A stretch of DNA of 64,000 nt from JACDER01 sp963717765 (lineage in GTDB: Bacteria > Actinomycetota > Thermoleophilia > Gaiellales > Gaiellaceae), in the NCBI GenBank assembly GCA_963717765.1, contig CAVQWX010000006.1, positions 1 to 64,000 on the forward strand. The letters run 5' to 3'. Position 1 is the stretch's first letter; each line of letters opens with the position of its first letter. Of the stretch, positions 53,049 through 59,931 are shown in pieces. The translations under genes were made by a program, and so were the position numbers. Below the pieces are notes generated by a model. That model was not told the DNA's origin and ran no database searches. It worked only from the letters and a program-made list of their open reading frames with translations.

Positions 53049-53546
53049 GTGGTCACCGTCCGGCGCTACCGGCCCGAGGATCTAGATGAGTGCCGCTCGC
53101 TCTGGACCGACCTCACCGAGTGGCACCGCCAGTTGTACGCGGACGATTCGATCGGCGGGCTCAATCCTGGGTCCGGGTTCGACGCGCACCTGGCCGAGGT
53201 GGGGCCGGAGCGGATCTTCGTCGCGGAGCTCGACGGACGCCTGGTCGGCCTCGCGGGAATGATCGTGCGCGGGCGCAAGGTCGAGCTCGAGCCCCTTTCG
53301 GTGCGCGCGGGTTGCCGGGGGGCCGGGATCGGCCGCCGGCTGGCGGAGGAAGTCGTCGCTGCGGCCCGGAAGGAGGGCGCGGAGCAGATCGTCGTCCGTC
53401 CCACCGGCCGGAACGCCGACGCCATCCGGATCTTCCACTCGCTCGGCTTCGACGTCGTCACGCGGGTGGAGCTGACCTACGACCTCGGCAGCGGCGAGCG
53501 GTGGCGCGAAGGCGAGGAGTTCGCCGGCCGGACGTTCCGCATATGA
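53049..53546 (+). CDS. GNAT acetyltransferase
   Basis: About 165 residues from the GTG at 53049. GNAT core: RIFVAELDGRLVGLAGMIVR, LEPLSVRAGCRGAGIGRRLA (acetyl-CoA pyrophosphate loop RGAGIG) and NADAIRIFHSLGFDVVTRVE. The frame extends further upstream over the divergent LLM gene, but that part is not GNAT-like. Coupled to the next acetyltransferase by an ATGA overlap. Confidence 0.87.
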   Translation: MVTVRRYRPEDLDECRSLWTDLTEWHRQLYADDSIGGLNPGSGFDAHLAEVGPERIFVAELDGRLVGLAGMIVRGRKVELEPLSVRAGCRGAGIGRRLAEEVVAAARKEGAEQIVVRPTGRNADAIRIFHSLGFDVVTRVELTYDLGSGERWREGEEFAGRTFRI

Positions 53547-54034
53547 AGACGCGGCAGGCGGAGCCCGGGGATGCCGGAACGATCGCGCGGATCTACAACG
53601 AGGGCATCGAGGACCGCGTGGCGACGTTCGACACCGAGCTGCGGACGGCGGACGACATCCTCGGCTGGCTCGAGGAGGACCATCCGGTGGTCGTGGCCGA
53701 AGTGGACGGGGAGGTGCGCGCGTGGGCGGTCGCCCATCCGTACAGCGTCAGGGCCGTGTACTCGGGTGTCGGCGACTATTCCGTGTACGTCTCCCGCGAG
53801 AGCCGCGGCCGCGGCCTGGGACGGGTGGCTCTGGCGGCCCTCGTCCAGGAGTGCGAAGCGCGCGGGTACTGGAAGCTGCTCAGCCGGATCTTCCCCCGGA
53901 ACGAGGCGAGCCTGGCGCTCGCCCGCTCGCTCGGCTTCCGCGAGGTCGGCGTCTACCGGCGGCACGGGAAGCTGGACGGCGAGTGGCTCGATTGCGTAAT
54001 CGTCGAGCGGCTGCTCGGCGAAGCCACGCGCTGA
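53543..54034 (+). CDS. PAT-type GNAT acetyltransferase
   Basis: A protein of 163 residues resembling phosphinothricin/methionine-sulfone N-acetyltransferases: IARIYNEGIEDRVATFDTEL, VVAEVDGEVRAWAVAHPYSV, YSVYVSRESRGRGLGRVALA (acetyl-CoA loop RGRGLG) and LALARSLGFREVGVYRRHGK. Natural substrates are amino-acid analogues such as methionine sulfoximine. Translationally coupled to the preceding GNAT. Confidence 0.9.
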   Translation: MKTRQAEPGDAGTIARIYNEGIEDRVATFDTELRTADDILGWLEEDHPVVVAEVDGEVRAWAVAHPYSVRAVYSGVGDYSVYVSRESRGRGLGRVALAALVQECEARGYWKLLSRIFPRNEASLALARSLGFREVGVYRRHGKLDGEWLDCVIVERLLGEATR

Positions 54035-54069
54035 GTTTCCGCGGGCCGAAGTCTGGGCACGATTCGCTC

Positions 54070-54258
54070 GTGGGCGAAAACTTCCCCGAAGGGACGAGCG
54101 CCAGCGACCCCAGCGCGGTACCGCCATTCGATCCGGAGAGCCTCGACGAGAAGCCGGACGAGGGCGCGGTCGAGGAAAGACGCGACGACATCGGTCGCGA
54201 CGACCCGTCCGAGGAGATCGACGCGGAAGAAGCGCCGGAGAGCCAGCAGGCCGGCTAG
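54070..54258 (+). CDS. Small acidic disordered protein
   Basis: A GTG-started frame of 62 residues, VGENFPEGTSASDPSAVPPF then Asp/Glu-rich to the end. Low complexity, no hydrophobic core, presumably disordered. It follows the acetyltransferase pair by 35 bases. Actinobacterial genomes have many such genes, but coding is not certain. Confidence 0.4.
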   Translation: MGENFPEGTSASDPSAVPPFDPESLDEKPDEGAVEERRDDIGRDDPSEEIDAEEAPESQQAG

Positions 54259-54470
54259 CTGATGCCACGATCTCGCGCGTCCGGCTGCGCGATCTGGCAC
54301 GCCTGGGCCGCTCCGGCCCGGATCCGGCCGGTGGAGCCGGCCTCCACCGTGCCTGCGCTTTCGCCGCGTCGGCCGCTCACCGATGCTCCCCGGCATCGGC
54401 AAGCGTCCGCCGCAGCGCCCAGACGCACCAGCTCGCGCCCCGGAACAGGCGATCTCATGGCATCAACCAT

Positions 54471-55004
54471 CTAACGGTCGCGCACGGCCCAGTCCTCGTC
54501 GAGCAGCGCGTACAGGTACTCGTCCCACCAGCCGCCGCCCGGCGCGGGCATGCATTTGCGGAAGTGCGCCTCGCGGCGCAAGCCGAGCTTCTCCATGACG
54601 CGGACGGAGGGCGTGTTCTGAGGCTGGCAGGTGGCGACGATGCGGTGGAGCCGGAGCGTCCCGAATGCGTGCGCAAGGATGGCGAGCGCGGCCTCCGTGG
54701 CGTAGCCGCGACCCTGGTGTGCGGGGGCGACGGCCCATCCGACCTCGTACGTTTGCGGGCCGAACCAGGGGTGGAAGCCAACGTGCCCTACGAGTTGATC
54801 GCCGTTGCGAAGCACGAGCGCGTGCTGTCGCGCGTCGCCGGCGAGGTTCTGGGCGACGAACGCCTGGGTCTCTTCCGGCGTCTCGGGCCACTCGGGGACG
54901 AACTCGCGCATGCCTGGCACGGACAGGTACTCGTGAACGCCGCGCCAGTCTTCTTCGACGAGCGGGCGAATTCGCAACCGCGCGGTCTCTAGCTCGAGCG
55001 GCAT
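54471..55004 (-). CDS. RimJ/RimL-type GNAT acetyltransferase
   Basis: A protein of 177 residues: PLELETARLRIRPLVEEDWR, YEVGWAVAPAHQGRGYATEA (acetyl-CoA loop QGRGYA), LRLHRIVATCQPQNTPSVRV and MEKLGLRREAHFRKCMPAPG are the RimJ/RimL signature. These enzymes acetylate protein or peptide N-termini or small amines. It is convergent with the small acidic gene across 210 bases that hold only GC-rich inverted repeats. Confidence 0.92.
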   Translation of the reverse strand: MPLELETARLRIRPLVEEDWRGVHEYLSVPGMREFVPEWPETPEETQAFVAQNLAGDARQHALVLRNGDQLVGHVGFHPWFGPQTYEVGWAVAPAHQGRGYATEAALAILAHAFGTLRLHRIVATCQPQNTPSVRVMEKLGLRREAHFRKCMPAPGGGWWDEYLYALLDEDWAVRDR

Positions 55005-55131
55005 GCGCTACCTGCCGTCTCCGTCTTTCACATCCCCTCCCCCGGGGCGCTCACGCGCCCGACCCCCGTTATGGAGCGTAGTCGCGAAAGTGTGTCGAGT
55101 GTGAGACTGAGTCGGGGCGGAAGTGTGACTT

Positions 55132-55824
55132 CTAGCCCTCGCCGCGCGTGGAGTGGGTCGGGCCTTCCGGGTCCTCCGAATACGTCTCCGGGGATGCGGG
55201 ATGGATCCCTTCCTCCGCGCCGCCGGGCGCGGGCTCGCTCGGCCCTTCTCCCGAGGCCTCCGACCCCGAGCTGCCGGCCGGAGCCCGCTCGCCGCTCTCG
55301 GCGGAGCCGCCGGCCCCAGCCGGCTCGCCGTGGTCAGCCGGCTCGCGGCGCTCAGTCGGCTCGCCGTGCTCGGCCGGCCCGCCGGCAGCCTCTTCCACTT
55401 GCTTCTCCAGAGCGCTCAGCACGTTCCCGACCTGCTGATTCACGATCGGCTGCAGCACGCGCTGGCCCATCGAGCCGACCGGCCCCGCGATCGAGACATC
55501 CGCCTCCCACTGCATGGCCGTCCCGCCCGCCGCCTCGCTCAGGTTGAACTGCGTGTCCATGCTGACGATCGCGCCCACGCCCTTCCCCTTCGCAACCAAC
55601 CGCGCGTACTCGGGCTCCCGCTCGTCGGTCTTTTCGAACGAGAACGAGATGGGGATCGCGCCCAGCCCGAGCGGCACCTTCACCCGAGCCGACCAGCTGC
55701 GCGCGTCCGCGATGTCGAAGCTCTCGATCCCCGGCATCAGCTTCGCCATCCGCTCCGGGTCGTTCAGGACCTCCCACACGACCGACCGCGGCGCATCGAA
55801 CGACTTCTCCCCGGAGACCTTCAC
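55132..55824 (-). CDS. CoxG-like SRPBCC protein with disordered tail
   Basis: About 230 residues. Residues 1-145 are a SRPBCC/START-like domain of the CoxG family: KVSGEKSFDAPRSVVWEVLN, DPERMAKLMPGIESFDIADA, EWSARVKVPLG-like ARVKVPLGLGAIPISFSFEK and GPVGSMGQRVLQPIVNQQVG. CoxG recruits molybdenum hydroxylases to the membrane. The last ~80 residues are Gly/Ser/Glu/Pro-rich without hydrophobic anchor. GTG start overlaps the end of the large subunit gene by four bases. Last gene of the molybdenum hydroxylase operon. Confidence 0.87.
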   Translation of the reverse strand: MKVSGEKSFDAPRSVVWEVLNDPERMAKLMPGIESFDIADARSWSARVKVPLGLGAIPISFSFEKTDEREPEYARLVAKGKGVGAIVSMDTQFNLSEAAGGTAMQWEADVSIAGPVGSMGQRVLQPIVNQQVGNVLSALEKQVEEAAGGPAEHGEPTERREPADHGEPAGAGGSAESGERAPAGSSGSEASGEGPSEPAPGGAEEGIHPASPETYSEDPEGPTHSTRGEG

Positions 55825-58304
55825 GGGCGGTTCTCCAGCGAAACGAGCCCGCGGCTCTTCTCCGGCTCGCGCATCAGCTCCCAGATCCGATGGGACGGGT
55901 TGCAGCTTTCGTGCACGACCGCCCCACCGGCCCCGCGCAGCGCATCCTGAACGGCTGCGCATACTGCGTGGATACCCGCACCGCCGCCCTCCCCCATCCC
56001 CTTCGCGCCCAGCGGCGTGAACGGCGAGGGCGACTCGATCGACCCGGTCTTGAACGGCGGCATGTCCAGCGCGTGGGGCACGTGGTAGTCGTAGAAGTTG
56101 GCCGTCAGTAGCGTCCCCTCCTCGTCGTAGGGGAAACTCTCGTGCAGCGCCGCGCCGAGCCCGTGCGCCGTCGCGCCGTGCACCTGTCCCTCGACGATCT
56201 GCGGATGGATGCGGATGCCACAGTCGTCCACGGCCGCGTAGTCGACGATCACCGGGACGCCCGTTTCCTTGTCGATCTCGACCACGCATGCGTGGATCTG
56301 CGTCGCGTAGGTGAGGGTCAGGTTGCCGAAATTACGCTCCTTGTCCGGAACCTCGAAGGGCGGCCGGTAGACGTAGCGGCAGTTGAGCGAAACGTCGTCG
56401 AGCTCGGCCGGAAGCCCCGCGTTGTTCGCGTTGATGATCGCGCCGCAGGCCATGAACGGCAACGCGGCCTCCGGGTTGTCCTCGATCTTCGCGAACCCCC
56501 CTTCGAGGACGATCGCGTCCTTGCCGACGCCTCCGAGGATCACTCCCGCGAGCCGCTTGATCTGGTCGGCCAGCATCTCGGTCGCGCCCTTGACCGCGCC
56601 CAACCCGGTGACCGCGAACTGGCTCGCGTAGGTGCCGGAGAAGCCGGCGTGCGAGTTCCAGTACGAGTCGTGCCCGGGCCGGACGTGAATGTCGTCGGGC
56701 GAGACGCCGAGGATGTCTGCCGCCACCTGCGCCGCCACCGTCTCGTGTCCCTGGCCCTGCGGGACCGTCCCCAGCGTGAGCACGATCTCGCCGAAGATGT
56801 CGAGCTTGATGGTCGCCACTTCGTTGTTGCCGGAGAACTGGAGATCCGGGTTCAGCAGCTGGGATTGGCCGAAATTGTTCGTCCCCGAGTCGAGGGTCGA
56901 GCCGATCCCGATTCCGAGCAGCTTCCCGCGGGACTCGGCCTCACGCCGGCGCTCCTCGATGCCGTCGTAGCCGATCAGGTCGAGCGCGATGTCCAGGCAG
57001 CGCGCGTAGTCGCCTGAGTCGTAGACGCATCCGTTCGGCGTCTCGTACGGCATCTCGTCCGAGCGGATGTAGTTGCGCTTGCGCACCTCGACCGGGTCGA
57101 GCCCGAGCTGGTGCGCGACGATGTCCATGATCCGCTCGGTCAGCCACAGGTGCTGCATGCGCGAGTATCCGCGGTTCGGGCCGACCGCGGACTTGTTCGT
57201 CACCGCCTGCATGAAATCCACGCGGATATTGCGCCAGCGGTACAGGCCCGGCGTGACCTGCGCCCAGATGATGCAGCCGAGCGGCTCGTACCGGGGGAAG
57301 GCTCCGCAATCGTCCAGCGCGCGCACCTTGAAGCCGAGCATCGTCCCGTCGGCGCGCACCGGCACTTCGACGTCGAGGAACGTCCGCTCGTTCCCGTGCG
57401 AGTTCGCCGTGTGCTGGTCGGTGCGCCACTCCGTCCACTGGACGGGGCGGTTGAGCTTCCGCGCCAGCAGACAGCATGCGGTGAGCTGGGGGTGGAGGCA
57501 GATCTTGTTCCCGAAGCCGCCCCCGATGTCATGGGTGACGAAGCGGAGCTTGTCCAGGCCGACTCGGAGCGCGGGCCCCATCCAGATCGCGCCGATTCCC
57601 GGCATCTGGTGGTTGCAGAAGATCGTCCACTGCCCGGTTGCCTTCTCGTACTCGACGAGCGCGCCGGAGCACTCGAGCGGAGTGGAGGAGAAGCGGTCGA
57701 AGTGGAGCCGCTCGATCCGTACGACCTGGTCGGCCTCGGCCAGCGCCGCGTCATAGTCGCCCCAGTCGAACAGCCCCGACCAAACGACATTCGAGCCGGC
57801 CTCCTCGTGCAGGAGCGGCGCGTCGTCCTCGACCGCGCGCTCGGCGTCGACCACCACCGGAAGCGGCTCGTACTCGACCTCGACGAGCTCGGCCGCGTCT
57901 CGCGCGAGCTCGCGCGAGGCCGCGACGACGGCAGCGACCGGCTCGCCCATGTGCCGCACCTTGCCCACCGCGAGCGCGTAGTCCTTCATGTCCGCACCGG
58001 GGGGAGTCGAGAGCTCGAAGAACGGATCGGTGAGGATCGCGACCTCGTCGCCGGTCAGCGTGCCGTAGACCCCGCCGAGCTCGAGCGCCTTCGAGACGTC
58101 GATCGACGTGATCTTGGCGTGCGCGTACGGCGAGCGGACGAAGTGGAGGAAGCCCATGCCGTGCCGCTTCAGGTCGTCGAAGAATACGCCCTCGCCCTGG
58201 ACGAGCCGCTTGTCCTCCTTGCGCGGGACGCTCTGGCCCGCCCAGCCTCGCTTGGTCTCCGTCGGCTCGACGACGAGCGCCCGCTCGAGCGTGGTGTCAG
58301 TCAT
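55821..58304 (-). CDS. Molybdenum hydroxylase large subunit (CoxL-like)
   Basis: About 827 residues, xanthine-oxidase family. N-terminal a/b hammerhead (GQSVPRKEDKRLVQGEGVFF), then molybdopterin domains: THDIGGGFGNKICLHPQLTA, VGPNRGYSRMQHLWLTERIM, TLGTVPQGQGHETVAAQVAA and PLGAKGMGEGGGAGIHAVCA near the end with the conserved Glu. The loop that is AYRCSFR in form I CO dehydrogenase, or AYRGAGR in form II, reads PNRGYSR here. The protein is thus unlikely to be a CO dehydrogenase; N-heterocycle or aldehyde hydroxylation is more likely. ATG at 58304 overlaps the end of a leftover coxS-like tail. Confidence 0.92.
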   Translation of the reverse strand: MTDTTLERALVVEPTETKRGWAGQSVPRKEDKRLVQGEGVFFDDLKRHGMGFLHFVRSPYAHAKITSIDVSKALELGGVYGTLTGDEVAILTDPFFELSTPPGADMKDYALAVGKVRHMGEPVAAVVAASRELARDAAELVEVEYEPLPVVVDAERAVEDDAPLLHEEAGSNVVWSGLFDWGDYDAALAEADQVVRIERLHFDRFSSTPLECSGALVEYEKATGQWTIFCNHQMPGIGAIWMGPALRVGLDKLRFVTHDIGGGFGNKICLHPQLTACCLLARKLNRPVQWTEWRTDQHTANSHGNERTFLDVEVPVRADGTMLGFKVRALDDCGAFPRYEPLGCIIWAQVTPGLYRWRNIRVDFMQAVTNKSAVGPNRGYSRMQHLWLTERIMDIVAHQLGLDPVEVRKRNYIRSDEMPYETPNGCVYDSGDYARCLDIALDLIGYDGIEERRREAESRGKLLGIGIGSTLDSGTNNFGQSQLLNPDLQFSGNNEVATIKLDIFGEIVLTLGTVPQGQGHETVAAQVAADILGVSPDDIHVRPGHDSYWNSHAGFSGTYASQFAVTGLGAVKGATEMLADQIKRLAGVILGGVGKDAIVLEGGFAKIEDNPEAALPFMACGAIINANNAGLPAELDDVSLNCRYVYRPPFEVPDKERNFGNLTLTYATQIHACVVEIDKETGVPVIVDYAAVDDCGIRIHPQIVEGQVHGATAHGLGAALHESFPYDEEGTLLTANFYDYHVPHALDMPPFKTGSIESPSPFTPLGAKGMGEGGGAGIHAVCAAVQDALRGAGGAVVHESCNPSHRIWELMREPEKSRGLVSLENRP

Positions 58305-58494
58305 TTCCGGCTGCCTTTCCAATCGCCTCGACGATGTTCACGTACCCGGTGCAGCGGCAGACGCAGCACGGGGGAAACCAGGTTTCCCCCGTGAACCCCC
58401 TTCTTAAACGCCCGGCGGCGTCGGTCGCCTGCGCGGGCTGCGCTCGGGCAAAGCCCGGCTCCGCCACGTTGCGCACGAGAAATCTGTCGCCCGT
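58305..58494. repeat. Duplicated coxS 3' fragment with palindrome
   Basis: A 37-base sequence at 58325-58361 repeats exactly at 58526-58562 inside coxS; both encode CTGYVNIVEAI. The downstream copy continues GKAAGND and a stop overlapping the coxL ATG, which looks like the original coxS ending. Between the copies lie a perfect hairpin with 13-bp arms and a 1-base loop (58367-58393) and a GC-rich segment with a GGCTCCGCC motif. The segment has no start codon that would make the fragment a gene. Confidence 0.85.
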
Positions 58495-58965
58495 TCATGC
58501 GTCTCCACCGGCTGCGCGCGAGATGGCCTCGACGATGTTCACGTACCCGGTGCAGCGGCAGATGTTCCCCTGGATCGCCTTCCGAATCTCCTGCTCGCTG
58601 GGGCTCGGGTTGGTGTCCAGAAGGTGCTTCGCGGACATGAGCATCCCCGGCGTGCAGTAGCCGCACTGGAGCGCGTGTGCGTCGCTGAAGGCCTGCTGCA
58701 ACGGATGGAGCTCGCCGTCCCGCGCCAGCCCCTCGACAGTGTCGATCGAGGCCCCGTCGGCCTGGACGGCCAGCATCATGCAGCTCTTGATCGCGTCGCC
58801 GTTGTAGAGGACGGTGCAGGCGCCGCAATTGCCGGTGTCGCAGCCGACGTGCGTCCCGGTCAGATCGAGGTCGTCGCGCAGGAAGTGGACGAGCAGCCGC
58901 CGCGACTCCACCTCACGCTCGAACAGGTCGCCGTTGACCTCGACCTTGATCGTCTTCTCCTTCAC
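58495..58965 (-). CDS. Molybdenum hydroxylase [2Fe-2S] subunit (CoxS-like)
   Basis: A protein of 156 residues. First cluster ligands in GTHVGCDTGNCGACTVLYNG, second cluster in LQCGYCTPGMLMSAKHLLD and IQGNICRCTGYVNIVEAISR. It passes electrons from the molybdenum centre to the FAD subunit. GTG start overlaps the FAD-subunit stop by four bases. Its current C-terminus (SRAAGGDA) differs from the leftover tail near coxL (GKAAGND), the result of the duplication described for 58305-58494. Confidence 0.95.
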   Translation of the reverse strand: MKEKTIKVEVNGDLFEREVESRRLLVHFLRDDLDLTGTHVGCDTGNCGACTVLYNGDAIKSCMMLAVQADGASIDTVEGLARDGELHPLQQAFSDAHALQCGYCTPGMLMSAKHLLDTNPSPSEQEIRKAIQGNICRCTGYVNIVEAISRAAGGDA

Positions 58966-59771
58966 CCGCTGCTCCTCGCGTGTGCGACCGCGCGCACTGC
59001 CAGCACCTCGGCCAGGTGGCGGCGGTACTCGGCCGAGCCGTGGACGTCCGACGGTGGGTCCAGTCCCGCTCCGCGCACGGCTTCGCGGACACTGTCGTCG
59101 TCCGGACGGGACGTGACGAGCACCGGCACGGCGGACACGCACCCGATCGCGATCCGCGCCTCGCCGTTCACGGTCGCGGCCACGTTCACGATGCCCGTCC
59201 CCTCGTTGCCGACGGTCACGGAGTAGAAGCCGTCGCCGGTGCCGCCGGCGGCCGGGACGGAAACCCTGGTCAGCAGCTCGCCCGGGGCGACTGCGGTCAT
59301 GTACACGCCGAGGAAGAAGTCCTCGGCCGAAACCGTTCGTGTGCCGCTCTGGCCCGCGATCGTCATCGTGGCGCGGGCGGCGACCATGAGCGGGGGCAGA
59401 TGGTTGGTCGGGTCGTTCGAGCAGACGTTGCCGCCGACGGTGCCGCGGTTGCGCACCTGGACGTCGGCGATCCGCGAGGCTACCTCGGCAAGGATCGGCC
59501 TGCGCTCCCGCACCTCTGCCGAGCCGATCACATCCGAGAGCGTCGCCATCGCGCCCAGCTCGAGGCTCCCGTCCTCAGCGACCGTTATCGGCGTCAGCTC
59601 CTCCAGCTCAGCCAGATCGACGAGCACGTCGGGCGACGCGAGCCGCTGCTTCATCACGTTGATCAGCGTCTGACCACCCGCGAGCGCGCGGGCGTTGTCG
59701 TTCGCGCCCAGAAGCTCGAGCGCTTCGGCAACGCTCTCCGGGCGGGAGTACTCGACCTCGTTCAACAGCAC
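58962..59771 (-). CDS. Molybdenum hydroxylase FAD subunit (CoxM-like)
   Basis: A protein of 269 residues of the FAD-binding PCMH type. ARALAGGQTLINVMKQRLAS binds the FAD pyrophosphate; RNRGTVGGNVCSNDPTNHLP is the second FAD motif; GFYSVTVGNEGTGIVNVAAT and a CO-dehydrogenase flavoprotein C-terminal domain follow. First gene of the M-S-L-G operon. The 160 bases upstream are shared with the divergent protease gene and must hold both promoters. Confidence 0.94.
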   Translation of the reverse strand: MLLNEVEYSRPESVAEALELLGANDNARALAGGQTLINVMKQRLASPDVLVDLAELEELTPITVAEDGSLELGAMATLSDVIGSAEVRERRPILAEVASRIADVQVRNRGTVGGNVCSNDPTNHLPPLMVAARATMTIAGQSGTRTVSAEDFFLGVYMTAVAPGELLTRVSVPAAGGTGDGFYSVTVGNEGTGIVNVAATVNGEARIAIGCVSAVPVLVTSRPDDDSVREAVRGAGLDPPSDVHGSAEYRRHLAEVLAVRAVAHARSSG

Positions 59772-59890
59772 GGCGTGATTGAACCATGCGCGGGCCGCCG
59801 CGGCCAGACATTCACCGGGGGATGAAATGCGAGGACCGGACGTGAAATCTCCGTCAGTTTTGGTACAAAGGGCGCGGAGTCACGGAAGAT

Positions 59891-59919
59891 GCGGGAGGAA
59901 AGCCGCTTTTTCCTCCCGC
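59891..59919 (+). other. 11-bp hairpin before the protease start
   Basis: GCGGGAGGAAA and TTTCCTCCCGC pair perfectly around a 7-base loop, ending 12 bases before the ATG at 59932. The 5' arm contains GGGAGG, and no other ribosome site is visible, so the hairpin may hide or lack a classical ribosome site. Could be a translation or attenuation control. Confidence 0.55.
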
Positions 59920-59931
59920 TCCTAATCCTTC

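Noticed and set aside
55821..59771. Calling the operon aerobic CO dehydrogenase (coxMSL)
   Set aside because: Subunit order matches, but the active-site loop of the large subunit does not.
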